Shown here: in pieces, positions 37,216 to 46,513 of the stretch
Position numbering within the stretch: position 1 is the stretch's first letter
How the letters are laid out: each line of letters opens with the position of its first letter
DNA from: Clostridia bacterium
GTDB lineage: Bacteria > Bacillota_A > Clostridia > Christensenellales > Borkfalkiaceae
Direction of reading: 5' to 3'
Assembly (NCBI GenBank): GCA_017462825.1
Contig: JAFTQI010000022.1
Span: 1 to 64,000 of the forward strand
Length of the DNA: 64,000 nucleotides
Notes under the pieces: model-generated
Database searches by the model: none
Told to the model about the DNA's origin: nothing
What the model saw: the letters and a program-made list of their open reading frames with translations, nothing else
Program-made: the position numbers and the translations under genes

Positions 37216-37455
37216 ATGAAATATTACGAAGCCGTGGGGATTCGATTAAACGAATTATTAAAAGAAAAGGGAATTACGAAAAAGGAGATTGCGAGAAAAA
37301 CGGAAATATCTTATCGGTGTGTTTTGCGTATATCGAAAGGGCAATCGAGTAGAATATCCTTGGTTCGTTTTTATCAAATATGCAAAGCGATAGAAATTCC
37401 GCCGGACGTTTTTTTCGATTCGCCGTTGTTCGATTTTGGAAAATTGGAAAAGTAA
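37216..37455 (+). CDS. small HTH protein under repressed promoter
   Basis: A 79-residue protein with an HTH domain: ITKKEIARKTEISYRCVLRISKGQS carries the helices; the C-terminal part (IPPDVFFDSPLFDF) is typical of HTH proteins of mobile elements. ATG 37216 follows AAAGGAGAG. Together with the two leftward HTH genes it forms a small genetic switch of three regulators with no other cargo between gyrA and glyQS. It may be the relic of an integrated element. Confidence 0.8.
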   Translation: MKYYEAVGIRLNELLKEKGITKKEIARKTEISYRCVLRISKGQSSRISLVRFYQICKAIEIPPDVFFDSPLFDFGKLEK

Positions 37456-37461
37456 AAAAGA

Positions 37462-37488
37462 GCAGGGACGCGTTCAACGCGTCCCTGC
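37462..37488. terminator. terminator between the HTH gene and glyQS
   Basis: GCAGGGACGCG (37462-37472), loop TTCAA, CGCGTCCCTGC (37478-37488); T-rich sequence on the glyQS (leftward) side is strongest. Confidence 0.85.
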
Positions 37489-37514
37489 CCCCGTCTTTTG
37501 ACGGAATTTCTCGA

Positions 37515-38915
37515 TTAAAATTCGATTTTTTCTTGTACGTACGCAATCGCTTCGTCAATGCTTACGCGGATTTGTTCCATCGTATCTCTGTCGCGCACCG
37601 TTACGGTGTTGTCTTCCAAGGTTTGGAAGTCAATCGTTACGCAGAACGGCGTGCCGATTTCATCTTGACGGCGGTAACGCTTACCAATCGAACCCGTGAT
37701 ATCGTACGTGGTGGGAAATTTCTTCATCATCTTCGCGTACACTTCGTCCGCTTTTTCGGAAAGGTTCTTTTGCAAGGGAAGTACGGCGCATTTGTAAGGC
37801 GCAAGGAAAGGATGCAAACGAAGTACCGTACGGATATCGTTCTTTTCCGCGTCCACAACCTCTTCGTCATACGCGTCCGTAAGGAACGCAAGCACGACGC
37901 GGTCAGCACCCAAAGAGGGTTCTACAACGTAGGGGACGTATCTTTCGCCCGTTACAGGGTCTACGTAATCGATGGGCTTGCCGCACTCTTTCGCGTGTTG
38001 GCTCAAATCGTAGTCCGTTCTGTCGGCAACACCCCAAAGTTCCCCCCAGCCGAACGCGAAACGGTATTCAAAGTCCGTCGTTGCTTTGGAATAGAAGCAA
38101 AGCTCTTCGGGCGAGTGGTCGCGAAGGTGCAGGTTTTCCGCTTTCATACCCAAGGAAAGCAACCAATCGCGGCAAAAATCTTTCCAATACGCAAACCACT
38201 CCAAATCGGTGCCGGGTTTGCAGAAGAATTCGAGTTCCATTTGTTCAAATTCACGGGTACGGAACGTAAAGTTACCGGGCGTGATTTCGTTACGGAAGGA
38301 TTTACCTATCTGCGCGATACCGAAAGGTACGCGCAGACGCGTTGCACGTTGTACGTTGGCAAAGTTCACGAAGATACCTTGCGCCGTTTCGGGGCGAAGG
38401 TATACCGTGTTTGCCGAATCTTCCGTTACGCCTTGGAAGGTTTTGAACATCAAATTGAATTTTCTAATCGACGTGAAATCGGAGTTGCCGCAAATAGGGC
38501 AAACGATTTTGTGTTCGGTAATAAACGCTTCAAGCGCGTCGTTATCCATACTTTCCACTTTTACGTCCAAACCCTTTTTCGCTACGTACGCTTCGACGAG
38601 TTGGTCGGCTCTGTGGCGCGCCTTACAGGACTTACAGTCCATAAGGGGGTCGGAGAAACCGCCAAGGTGTCCCGAAGCTTTCCACGTGCGGGTGTTCATC
38701 AAAATAGCGCAATCCACGCCCGTGTTGTACGGGTTTTCTTGTACAAATTTTTTCCACCAAGCTTTCTTTACGTTGTTTTTCAGTTCTACGCCCAAAGGAC
38801 CGTAATCCCACGTGTTGGCAAGACCGCCGTAAATTTCGCTGCCGGGGAAGATAAAACCGCGCGTTTTGCAAAGGGAAACGAGTTTGTCCATCGTAACCGC
38901 TCTTTTTTCAGCCAT
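37515..38915 (-). CDS. glyQS: glycyl-tRNA synthetase (dimeric type)
   Basis: A 466-residue class II synthetase of the alpha2, eukaryote/archaea/Gram-positive type. The start [20 protein letters not shown], the zinc-ribbon Cys pairs ([21 protein letters not shown]), [12 protein letters not shown], motif 2 [11 protein letters not shown], and the motif 3 region [14 protein letters not shown] are all present. It ends in the anticodon-binding domain. ATG 38915 has AAAGGAGA 8 nt upstream, and a near-consensus promoter lies 43 bp upstream. No T-box leader is seen. Confidence 0.96.
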   Translation of the reverse strand: MAEKRAVTMDKLVSLCKTRGFIFPGSEIYGGLANTWDYGPLGVELKNNVKKAWWKKFVQENPYNTGVDCAILMNTRTWKASGHLGGFSDPLMDCKSCKARHRADQLVEAYVAKKGLDVKVESMDNDALEAFITEHKIVCPICGNSDFTSIRKFNLMFKTFQGVTEDSANTVYLRPETAQGIFVNFANVQRATRLRVPFGIAQIGKSFRNEITPGNFTFRTREFEQMELEFFCKPGTDLEWFAYWKDFCRDWLLSLGMKAENLHLRDHSPEELCFYSKATTDFEYRFAFGWGELWGVADRTDYDLSQHAKECGKPIDYVDPVTGERYVPYVVEPSLGADRVVLAFLTDAYDEEVVDAEKNDIRTVLRLHPFLAPYKCAVLPLQKNLSEKADEVYAKMMKKFPTTYDITGSIGKRYRRQDEIGTPFCVTIDFQTLEDNTVTVRDRDTMEQIRVSIDEAIAYVQEKIEF

Positions 38916-38957
38916 AATACAATTCTCCTTTACGTCTAAAACTTGACTATCGACTTT

Positions 38958-38986
38958 ATTATACGTTTTTTACGTAGTAAAGTCAA
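38958..38986 (-). promoter_or_regulatory. promoter of glyQS
   Basis: Minus strand: TTGACT (38986-38981), 17-nt spacer, TATAAT (38963-38958). Confidence 0.8.
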
Positions 38987-39132
38987 ACGAAAGGGGGTTG
39001 TTTTACGTGAAAAAATCTTTTTTCGACGCCGTTTTTCTTTATTTTTCCAAACGTTTGCAAATTTTGCGAAAAATAATAAAAAAAATTATAAAAAACATTG
39101 AGAGAACTATTCCATTTTTTGAAAAGATGTGC

Positions 39133-39240
39133 TATAATGATAGATGAGAAAATAGCGTTAATATAGCCGTTTGCGCTTACTCACGCATTATGCGCGTATA
39201 AAAAGCGCAAAGCAAAACGGTTTACAAAGGAGAAGTGTAA
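39133..39240 (+). promoter_or_regulatory. -10 box and structured leader of fhs
   Basis: TATAAT at 39133-39138 with a weak -35. The about 95-nt leader can form a stem TTTGCGCTT (from 39170) / AAGCGCAAA around an inner ACGC/GCGT pairing, followed by AAAGGAGAAG before the ATG. It matches no riboswitch class known to me. Confidence 0.5.
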
Positions 39241-40896
39241 ATGCTTTCGGATATTGAAATTGCGGAATCCGCCGAGCTTATCGATATTCGCGAAGTCGCG
39301 AAAAAGCTCGGTCTGAACGAAGCGGATTTGGAATTATACGGAAAATACAAGGCAAAAATTACGTTGCCGAAAAATGCGGAACGGAAAGCGAAGCTCGTGT
39401 TGGTAACGGCAATCAACCCCACCGCTTCGGGCGAAGGGAAAACTACCGTTTCCATCGGACTTGGCGACGGGCTTGCAAAAATCGGGAAATCGGTATGTCT
39501 TGCCCTGCGCGAACCGTCTTTGGGTCCCGTATTCGGTATGAAAGGGGGAGCGGCAGGCGGCGGTTATGCCCAAGTTGTGCCGATGAGCGATATCAATTTG
39601 CATTTTACGGGGGATTTGCACGCGATTACCGCGGCGAACAACCTGCTTTGCGCACTTGTGGATAATCATATTTTCCGCGGTAACGCGCTGAAAATCGATT
39701 TGGATAATATCTATTTCCACCGTTGTATGGATATGAACGAACGCCAGCTTATCAACGTAACGGTAGGCAAAAACGGGCGCGGCGTGGAAAGAGAGGACCA
39801 TTTCGATATCACGGCGGCAAGCGAAGTGATGGCGGTGTTGTGTCTTGCTACCGATTTGGACGATTTGAAAAGACGGCTCGGCAATATCATTATCGGCTTG
39901 AATACGGACGGGGAATACGTTTTTGCAAGAGAAATTCCCGGCGCGGTAGGCTCGATGGCGGTGCTGTTGAAAGAAGCGATGAAGCCCAATCTTGTCCAAA
40001 CGCTCGAACATACGCCTGCGATTATTCACGGCGGTCCGTTTGCGAATATCGCGCACGGCTGCAACAGCGTACAGGCGACGTACGCGGCGATGAGCCTTGC
40101 CGATTACGCGATTACCGAAGCGGGCTTCGGCGCGGACTTGGGTGCGGAGAAATTCTTGGACGCGAAATGCCGTAAGGCGGGTATCGAACCCGATTGCGTG
40201 GTCATCGTGGCTACGGTAAAGGCACTCAAATTGCACGGCGGCGCAGACAAAGCGACGCTTGCCCAAGAAAACCTTGAAGCGCTCGCAAAGGGTATGCCCA
40301 ATCTTTTGAAACATATCGAAAATATCCAAAACGTATACAAAAAGCCCGTCGTCGTGGCGATGAACAGATTTTTCACCGATACGCAGGCGGAAACGGACTA
40401 CGTTATCGAAACGGTGCGCGCGGCAGGTTCTACGGCGGTGTTCACCGACGTATTCTTAAAGGGTGGTGAAGGCGGTAAAGAGCTTGCGGAAGAAGTGGTA
40501 AAGGCTTGTGAAATTCCCTCCAAGCTCTGCTTCCCGTACGAATTGAACGAGAGCGTTTGCGAAAAAATCCAAAAGCTCGCGCAAAAGATTTACGGCGCGG
40601 ACGGCGTGGATTTCTCGGAAGAGGCGCTTGCGAAAATTAAGACGATTGAAGAAAAGGGCTACGGCGACAAACCGATTATTGTGGCGAAAACGCAATATTC
40701 TCTTTCGGATAACGCGGAGCTTATCGGCAGACCCACGGGTTTCAGAATCACGGTGCGCGACGTTATGCTGAAAGGCGGCGCAGGGTTTATCGTAGCCATT
40801 GCAGGCAAGATTATGCTGATGCCCGGGCTGGGCGCGCGTCCCGCGGCGGAGAAAATCGACCTTTTGTCCGACGGCACGATTGTAGGCTTGTCTTAA
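39241..40896 (+). CDS. fhs: formate-tetrahydrofolate ligase
   Basis: A 551-residue ATP-dependent enzyme that makes 10-formyl-THF from formate, in one-carbon metabolism and the methyl branch of the Wood-Ljungdahl pathway. The P-loop TAINPTASGEGKTTVSIGL near residue 58, FGMKGGAAGGGYAQVVPM, and HGGPFANIAHGCNS are all present, and the C-terminus MPGLGARPAAEKIDL is standard. Length is normal. It appears monocistronic, with glnS 71 bp downstream. Its presence fits an anaerobic Clostridia. Confidence 0.97.
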   Translation: MLSDIEIAESAELIDIREVAKKLGLNEADLELYGKYKAKITLPKNAERKAKLVLVTAINPTASGEGKTTVSIGLGDGLAKIGKSVCLALREPSLGPVFGMKGGAAGGGYAQVVPMSDINLHFTGDLHAITAANNLLCALVDNHIFRGNALKIDLDNIYFHRCMDMNERQLINVTVGKNGRGVEREDHFDITAASEVMAVLCLATDLDDLKRRLGNIIIGLNTDGEYVFAREIPGAVGSMAVLLKEAMKPNLVQTLEHTPAIIHGGPFANIAHGCNSVQATYAAMSLADYAITEAGFGADLGAEKFLDAKCRKAGIEPDCVVIVATVKALKLHGGADKATLAQENLEALAKGMPNLLKHIENIQNVYKKPVVVAMNRFFTDTQAETDYVIETVRAAGSTAVFTDVFLKGGEGGKELAEEVVKACEIPSKLCFPYELNESVCEKIQKLAQKIYGADGVDFSEEALAKIKTIEEKGYGDKPIIVAKTQYSLSDNAELIGRPTGFRITVRDVMLKGGAGFIVAIAGKIMLMPGLGARPAAEKIDLLSDGTIVGLS

Positions 40897-40967
40897 AGAG
40901 TGCAGCGCCAAAACTTTACTGATAACGGTAATTCCGTTTTAACGCACGATTAAAAGTAGAGAAGAAT

Positions 40968-42602
40968 ATGAAAACGATTGAAGCAACCAACTTTATAGAA
41001 CAAATCATCAACGACGATATCGAAAACGGAAAGATTGGCGCGGTGCAAACGCGTTTCCCGCCCGAACCGAACGGTTATTTGCATATCGGACATATCAAGA
41101 GTATGCTCGTTAATTTCGGTACGGCGAAAAAGTACGACGGTAAATGCAATCTCTTTTTCGACGACACAAATCCGTCCAAGGAAAAGACGGAATTCGTGGA
41201 CGCAATCCGCAAGGATATCGAGTGGGTGGGCTACGAGTGGGCGGATGAAAAGTACGCTTCCGACTTTTTCGATATCATTTACGAATACGCGGAAAAGCTC
41301 ATTTGCGATAATAAAGCGTTCGTGTGCGATTTATCGCCCGAACAAATCAGCGCTACGCGCGGCACGCTTACCGAAGCGGGCAAGGAAAGTCCGTATAGAA
41401 ACCGCAGCGTAGAAGAGAATTTGACGCTGTTTAGAGAAATGAAAGCGGGCAAATATCCCGACGGCAGCAAATGTCTGCGCGCGAAAATCGATATGGCTTC
41501 GCCCAATATGAATATGCGCGACCCCGTTATCTACCGTATCTTGCGCGCGACGCATCACCGTACGGGGGATAAATGGTGTATCTATCCGATGTACGACTAC
41601 GCGCACCCCATTTGCGATTATTTGCAGGGCGTAACGCACTCTTTGTGTACGCTTGAATTCGAAGACCACAGACCGCTTTACGATTGGGTGGGTATCCACC
41701 TTGGGTTTGCGCCCAAGCCCCGACAAATCGAATTTGCCCGTCTTGCGGTAACGAACACGGTTATGAGTAAGCGGTATTTGAAAAAGCTCGTGGAAGAAGG
41801 ACACGTACACGGCTGGGACGACCCGCGTATGCCCACGGTGGCAGGGCTTCGAAACCGCGGCGTTCCCCCCGAAGCGTTGCTTGATTTTTGCACGAAAATC
41901 GGTATCGTAAAAGCCAATTCCGAGTGTCAGCTTTCCTATTTGGAAGCGTGTATTCGCGATAATCTCAACGCGAACGCGGAACGCGCGATGGCGGTGCTTG
42001 AACCGTTAAAGGTAACGATTACCAATTACGTTGGGGAAGAATTGCTCGATTCGGCGATTCATCCATTGAAGCCCGAACTCGGCGTAAGAAAGGTGGCGTT
42101 TTCCAACGTAGTATATATTGATAAAGCGGATTTCTCTCTCAATCCACCGCCCAAATATCAGCGTTTGAAGATGGACGGATACGTGCGCTTGAAAGGCGCG
42201 TACATTATCCATTGCGACGACGTGGTTTTGGACGAAAACGGGGAAGTGGCGGAGCTGAAATGTTCGTACGTACCCGAAAGCCGTTCGGCAAGCGACACAA
42301 GCGGTATCAAGGTGAAAGGCACGATTCAATGGGTGGACGGTAAGACGGGCGTAGACGCGGAAATCCGTCGTTACGGATATCTTTTGAAAGATGCGGAATA
42401 CCCCGGTCAAGATTTTGGTGAGCGTATGAATTTGGACAGCGAACGTATTTATTACGGTAAAGCGGAGCCGTATTTGGCGGAAAGCGAAGAAAATAAAGCG
42501 TTCCAGCTGATGCGCGTAGGCTATTATAAAAAATGTACGGACGATAAGGGCGGCTTGGTGCTTTCCGAAATCGTTTCGCTCAAAGATAATTTCAATAAGT
42601 AA
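40968..42602 (+). CDS. glnS: glutaminyl-tRNA synthetase
   Basis: A 544-residue class I synthetase. RFPPEPNGYLHIGHIKS carries the HIGH motif, FDDTNPSKEK is a Gln/Glu subclass signature, and VMSKRYLK is the KMSKS-like loop. The two-barrel anticodon domain follows. The phrase PPEPNGYLHIGH favours GlnRS over GluRS. Many Firmicutes lack GlnRS and make Gln-tRNA by the GatCAB amidotransferase, so its presence indicates a lineage that acquired GlnRS. Start ATG 40968 has only a weak AGAGAAG site. Confidence 0.93.
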   Translation: MKTIEATNFIEQIINDDIENGKIGAVQTRFPPEPNGYLHIGHIKSMLVNFGTAKKYDGKCNLFFDDTNPSKEKTEFVDAIRKDIEWVGYEWADEKYASDFFDIIYEYAEKLICDNKAFVCDLSPEQISATRGTLTEAGKESPYRNRSVEENLTLFREMKAGKYPDGSKCLRAKIDMASPNMNMRDPVIYRILRATHHRTGDKWCIYPMYDYAHPICDYLQGVTHSLCTLEFEDHRPLYDWVGIHLGFAPKPRQIEFARLAVTNTVMSKRYLKKLVEEGHVHGWDDPRMPTVAGLRNRGVPPEALLDFCTKIGIVKANSECQLSYLEACIRDNLNANAERAMAVLEPLKVTITNYVGEELLDSAIHPLKPELGVRKVAFSNVVYIDKADFSLNPPPKYQRLKMDGYVRLKGAYIIHCDDVVLDENGEVAELKCSYVPESRSASDTSGIKVKGTIQWVDGKTGVDAEIRRYGYLLKDAEYPGQDFGERMNLDSERIYYGKAEPYLAESEENKAFQLMRVGYYKKCTDDKGGLVLSEIVSLKDNFNK

Positions 42603-42628
42603 GTTTCAAATAAAAGTAGGAGTAAAAA

Positions 42629-43963
42629 ATGACGCAATTCTATTCGATTCTGACAACAGAAGCGGATGCGGGCGGCGGCTTCTTGCAATTTTTGCCGATT
42701 ATTTTGTTGGCGGTATGCGGTGTGATTCTGCTTATATCTTTTATCGTCGGTTACAAAAAGGGCGGTAAAAAGGTAAGTTGGGCAGGGCTTGTATGGCTTA
42801 CCGCGGCGCTCGCGTTTTGCCTATTGCAAGGTATGATAGGCGGCGGTGTGGCTTCCGCAATGCAAAGTTCCCTTTCGAATATGGCGGGGGGATTCGGCTT
42901 GGAAGGGGATTCGCTCGTCGCGCTGACGGACGGACTCGTTTCTTTCGTGCCCGCTTTCGTTGTCGCGCTCGGTTGTATCTTGGTCGTTATGCTCGTGTAC
43001 GGGCTGTTGAGTTTACGCTTCCGTCCGAAAATTAAAATGATTCCCAAAAACGCCGACGTGTACGTAATGGATGAAGACGGCGTGGAATACGACGAAGATT
43101 ACGTAGATTACGACGATTATGAGAATTATACGACGCGTAAAATGCCAATGCGCGTCAACTGCGAAACGCCGGGTTTCGGTACGCGGTTGGTAGGCGGTTT
43201 GCTTTGCCTTATCAATGCGTTGATGGTTATCGTTACGGTGCTTGCTATCGGCGTGTTCTTGCTCAACGCCACGTCCTTAAAAGACGGCGCTCTTTCGTTC
43301 CTGTTTACCTTCGACGTGGGCGGCGTAGTCATTATGCCGATATTCGTTACGTTTGCTTCAAAGTATGCGCTCGACGTATTCTTAATCGGCGTGCTGATTG
43401 CCTTTGCTTGTAAGGGTAGAAGAAACGGTTTAACGGAATCGTTGCGTGGATTCTTGAAGTTCGTGGGGCTGGTAGCGGTGTGCTTTTGCTTCTACTTGCC
43501 GTTCTCGGCTATGGCGTCGGAAACGGGCGTAGGATTCTTGTACGAACTTACTTCACGTTGCGTAAACGCTATCGTCAAGATTTTCGGTGAAAGCTCGTTT
43601 GCTTGGCTTGCGCCTATCCTTGGAAAATTGCTGGCGGGATTGTTGTTGGCGGCGATAACGATTGTGATATTCGTGCTGATAAATTGGCTGCTGAAAAAGG
43701 TGGCGGATTGGTCGGTAAAACACTCGTTTACCCGTATTGTGGACGGCGTGCTCGCTTCCGTAATCTATTTGATGATAGGGATACTCGTGTGTTTCTTGGT
43801 TTGGGCAGTTTGGTATTTGCTCGCCCGCTACGGGATTTTCCACGTAGAAGAACTGTTCACCGAAGACACAACACTTTCCAACGGCGTGTTCAAATTGCTC
43901 GGCGGAATTATCGAACCGTTGCTTATAAAAATCGACCAAATGCTCGGTATTATTCCTGCATAA
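42629..43963 (+). CDS. polytopic membrane protein, possibly CvpA-like
   Basis: A 444-residue protein with about eight hydrophobic segments. Residues 20-40 and the following GYKKGGKKVSWAGLVW resemble the start of CvpA-type proteins (a helix followed by G-x-x-K/R-G), but the match is weak. A cytoplasmic loop at about residues 140-170 is extremely Asp/Glu/Tyr-rich, with YDEDYVDYDDYENY. ATG 42629 has AGGAG upstream. It is 26 bp after glnS and is followed by a terminator, so the two are probably co-transcribed. Function unknown. Confidence 0.6.
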   Translation: MTQFYSILTTEADAGGGFLQFLPIILLAVCGVILLISFIVGYKKGGKKVSWAGLVWLTAALAFCLLQGMIGGGVASAMQSSLSNMAGGFGLEGDSLVALTDGLVSFVPAFVVALGCILVVMLVYGLLSLRFRPKIKMIPKNADVYVMDEDGVEYDEDYVDYDDYENYTTRKMPMRVNCETPGFGTRLVGGLLCLINALMVIVTVLAIGVFLLNATSLKDGALSFLFTFDVGGVVIMPIFVTFASKYALDVFLIGVLIAFACKGRRNGLTESLRGFLKFVGLVAVCFCFYLPFSAMASETGVGFLYELTSRCVNAIVKIFGESSFAWLAPILGKLLAGLLLAAITIVIFVLINWLLKKVADWSVKHSFTRIVDGVLASVIYLMIGILVCFLVWAVWYLLARYGIFHVEELFTEDTTLSNGVFKLLGGIIEPLLIKIDQMLGIIPA

Positions 43964-43980
43964 ACGTGAAAAACGAAATA

Positions 43981-44008
43981 AAAAGCGGACTGCTAACAGT
44001 CCGCTTTT
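43981..44008 (+). terminator. terminator after the membrane-protein gene
   Basis: AAAAGCGGACTG (43981-43992), loop CTAA, CAGTCCGCTTTT (43997-44008). Confidence 0.88.
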
Positions 44009-44074
44009 ATATTATAAAAACAAGCACCCAGGTACGCGACTAATTTCTTTCAACACATACACGGGCGTGTGCGT

Positions 44075-44620
44075 TTATTCGAATTGATTGGCTAAAATAT
44101 CCGCGGTAAGACGGGCGAGATTCATATCGCTACCATCCATTTTCGCACCGTCTTCTTTGGAAAGAACGGCAACCGCGCCCAAACAATCGCCGCCCGAAAC
44201 GATGGGAACGATAACTTGCGCCGTAACGCCTTCTTCACGGGATGACGTAAGCGGTATTACGTCGCCGCCTTCGGCTGCGTTGGCGATATAGCTGCGTCGT
44301 TCTTTCAATATTTTATCCATATCTTCGGAAAGACTCTTTCCGTCCAAATCCTTCTTTCCGTCGCCAAAAGCGTGCAAAACGCCGTCTGTATCGCAAATCA
44401 CGGCGAGTTTTCCGCTCAAATCGTTCAAAGAACGCGCAGTGGCTTTGCTAAAACGTTCTAATGTGGCGATGGGCGAATACTTTTTCAGCATCAACTCGTC
44501 GCGGTCCGTAAATATTTCCAAAGGGTCGCCTTCTTTAATGCGGAGCGTCCTTCTGATTTCTTTTGGAATAACGACTCTGCCGAGTTCGTCAATTCTTCTA
44601 ACAATACCGGTTGCTTTCAT
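44075..44620 (-). CDS. spoVT: SpoVT-type AbrB-domain transcription factor
   Basis: A 181-residue regulator. The first 50 residues are an AbrB-like swapped-hairpin DNA-binding domain (KATGIVRRIDELGRVVIPKE, then RIKEGDPLEIF). The C-terminal part is a GAF-like sensor domain ending DILANQF. This plan and length match SpoVT, the late forespore regulator. I chose the ATG at 44620 because GGAGG lies 8 nt upstream. It suggests that the host belongs to a spore-forming lineage, though SpoVT-like proteins also persist in non-sporulating relatives. Confidence 0.88.
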   Translation of the reverse strand: MKATGIVRRIDELGRVVIPKEIRRTLRIKEGDPLEIFTDRDELMLKKYSPIATLERFSKATARSLNDLSGKLAVICDTDGVLHAFGDGKKDLDGKSLSEDMDKILKERRSYIANAAEGGDVIPLTSSREEGVTAQVIVPIVSGGDCLGAVAVLSKEDGAKMDGSDMNLARLTADILANQFE

Positions 44621-44760
44621 AAAAAATCCTCCAATTACAAATATTTTGCGAAAGGATAAGGAAAATATACGCAAAAAGCGAAAAAAAAGGAAACGAAAGG
44701 AAAGGAAGCAAAAAAAGCAAATAATTTTTTATTTTTTTCGCAAAATTACGATAAAATGAG

Positions 44761-44789
44761 TTGACAAACGAAAGACATTAAGATATAAT
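44761..44789 (+). promoter_or_regulatory. promoter of tRNA-Leu
   Basis: TTGACA (44761-44766), 17-nt spacer, TATAAT (44784-44789). Confidence 0.9.
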
Positions 44790-44802
44790 AAAGTTCGTTA
44801 AT

Positions 44803-44887
44803 GCGGTCGTGGCGGAACTGGCAGACGCGCAAGACTAAGGATCTTGTGGGTAACTCCATGCAGGTTCAATTCCTGTCGACCGCACCA
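44803..44887 (+). tRNA. tRNA-Leu (anticodon AAG)
   Basis: An 85-nt type II tRNA. Acceptor GCGGTCG (44803-44809) pairs with CGACCGC (44877-44883); discriminator A and CCA are encoded. The anticodon loop CTAAGGA lies between CAAGA and TCTTG, giving anticodon AAG at 44837-44839 (reads CUU, with the A as inosine). A long variable arm (GGG..CTCC) and the T-arm CAGG-TTCAATT-CCTG are intact. The integrase-bearing prophage begins immediately downstream. Confidence 0.95.
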
Positions 44888-44890
44888 ATT
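44855..44890. other. probable attL core at the tRNA-Leu 3' end
   Basis: Tyrosine integrases commonly use the T-arm and acceptor 3' half of a tRNA as attB, and this integrase gene lies 142 bp downstream facing the tRNA. The exact core cannot be set without attR; the limits given are approximate. Confidence 0.5.
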
Positions 44891-44892
44891 GA

Positions 44893-44937
44893 GCAGTTTT
44901 TAGGGTAAAAAACCCCGAAAACTGCCTATTTTTTTGC
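44893..44937 (+). terminator. terminator of tRNA-Leu
   Basis: GCAGTTTTTAGGGT pairs with ACCCCGAAAACTGC, followed by a T-run at 44929-44935. It may be phage-supplied, since it lies beyond the attachment core. Confidence 0.8.
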
Positions 44938-45029
44938 CTTTATTCATTAAATTTTACACTATCTTGGAAATATTGTCAACGATTTTCGATATATTTGGGG
45001 AACATTTTGGGGAACAAAATGCTCCTTTT

Positions 45030-46250
45030 TTATATATCAAAATATACTTTATCCATTTGCTCTTTCATAAATTCGTCAGGAAAATGTGTGTACACTCTAC
45101 CGACTAATCGTTCGGAACTGTCGCCCATCCAAATATCTACAATGTCCGGGCGAACGTATTGTTGACAAGTTGTTGCAAAAGTATGGCGCAAATAATATTG
45201 CGTAATTTTTTCGTTTCCAATAATTCTTTTGAATATCCTATTCAAAACATCCGTTCTATGAGGATTTACAATTACATCGTTTAAGTCTAATTTTTCCCGT
45301 GCCTGTTTCGGTACGGGGATTTTTTTATACTCAATTTTTCCGTTCTTCCGCTTTGCATTTCTTGCGATTAAAAAATCGCCGTCAAATCGCGCATCGCTTA
45401 ATTCGCAAGGTCGTAAGCCAAAGTAAAGCATAATCAAGAAAATGAGTTTGTACGGTGCATATTCGGGAACGGATAGGCGTTGTAAAAGCGTTGTTTGCTC
45501 ATCTTTCGTTAATGCTCTACGCTCGTTTCTCTCTGCCTTTTTGAAAGGAATAAGAGTAACGGGATTATACGTCATAATGCCGCTGCCGATTGCGTATTTG
45601 AAAATAGAGTTAAGAACCGTTCTTAAATCTTCATATAAACGTGGGGGCTTGCCGTTCAGTATTTTATCTACGTCTAACGTACGAATTTTTAAAATAGGGA
45701 TTTCGCCCAAAGGAACGCGGATATACCTACGATAATAACTTTCATAATTATTATAGGTTCGGTCGTTAATTTTTCCTTTTTTATAAGCGAGCCACTCGTT
45801 GGCGATTTCCCGAAATAAATTCAATCCTGTGGGGATATAGCGCACTTGGTAATTATCAATATTTTCGGGTTTTGTCGCCTCGATGAATTTCCGTTTTGCT
45901 TCGTTTATGTCCGTGGAAGATACTTCAATGCGATAACCGTTTCGGCGGTATCTGATTTCATAGAGAAACGTATTTTTGCCGCTTTGTCTTTTTATCACAC
46001 GGGCGGCAAGACCGTTTGCAATAAATTCTTTTTTGAAAGTTTTTGCCATATTAGCGACCTCTTCTTTTGTAAATTTGATGGTCGCCGTTATCGATTTTTC
46101 TTCTGGAATATGTACATTGGATTCTTGCTCAATGACTTTTTCGATAAGTTTTCCGAATTCACCAGATATGTTGATGATTTCGCGCTTGCTTGCGCACATC
46201 ATCAATTTAGTGGTGAGCATTGTTAATTCTTCCGATAGCTTGCTTATCAT
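45030..46250 (-). CDS. int: tyrosine-type site-specific integrase
   Basis: A 406-residue phage integrase. A long N-terminal part with an arm-binding-like region (residues about 85-130, KNTFLYEIRYRRNGYR) and a SAM-like core-binding domain precede the catalytic domain. Catalytic residues are the Arg in FGLRPCEL near residue 277, the Arg-His of YYLRHTFATT near residue 352, and the nucleophile Tyr in GRVYTHF near residue 387. The first His of the usual H-x-x-R box is a Tyr here. ATG 46250 follows AAAGGAGA. The gene faces tRNA-Leu, the integration site. Confidence 0.93.
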   Translation of the reverse strand: MISKLSEELTMLTTKLMMCASKREIINISGEFGKLIEKVIEQESNVHIPEEKSITATIKFTKEEVANMAKTFKKEFIANGLAARVIKRQSGKNTFLYEIRYRRNGYRIEVSSTDINEAKRKFIEATKPENIDNYQVRYIPTGLNLFREIANEWLAYKKGKINDRTYNNYESYYRRYIRVPLGEIPILKIRTLDVDKILNGKPPRLYEDLRTVLNSIFKYAIGSGIMTYNPVTLIPFKKAERNERRALTKDEQTTLLQRLSVPEYAPYKLIFLIMLYFGLRPCELSDARFDGDFLIARNAKRKNGKIEYKKIPVPKQAREKLDLNDVIVNPHRTDVLNRIFKRIIGNEKITQYYLRHTFATTCQQYVRPDIVDIWMGDSSERLVGRVYTHFPDEFMKEQMDKVYFDI

Positions 46251-46325
46251 TTGTCAAATCTCCTTTCGTTTTATTTGTACATAATATTTACAGGAAAAAA
46301 TTGACAAAAATCTACAAAAATCGTC

Positions 46326-46340
46326 TGGTAAATTTTACCA
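46326..46340. promoter_or_regulatory. palindrome upstream of the integrase gene
   Basis: TGGTAAATTTTACCA, a perfect 7+1+7 palindrome about 75 bp upstream of the integrase start; possible operator or excisionase site. Confidence 0.4.
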
Positions 46341-46513
46341 ATTTTAAAATAGAGTTTCTTTTTAAGACGGTTATTATGTAGTTTTTCCCTTTTCACGCAC
46401 AAAAACACAAACAAATGTTCGGATTTTATACATATATTATAACAAAAAATATGACAGACGTATGCCAGTATATCGGAAAAAATGGAAAATTTTTCAAAAA
46501 TTTTTAGTTTTCG

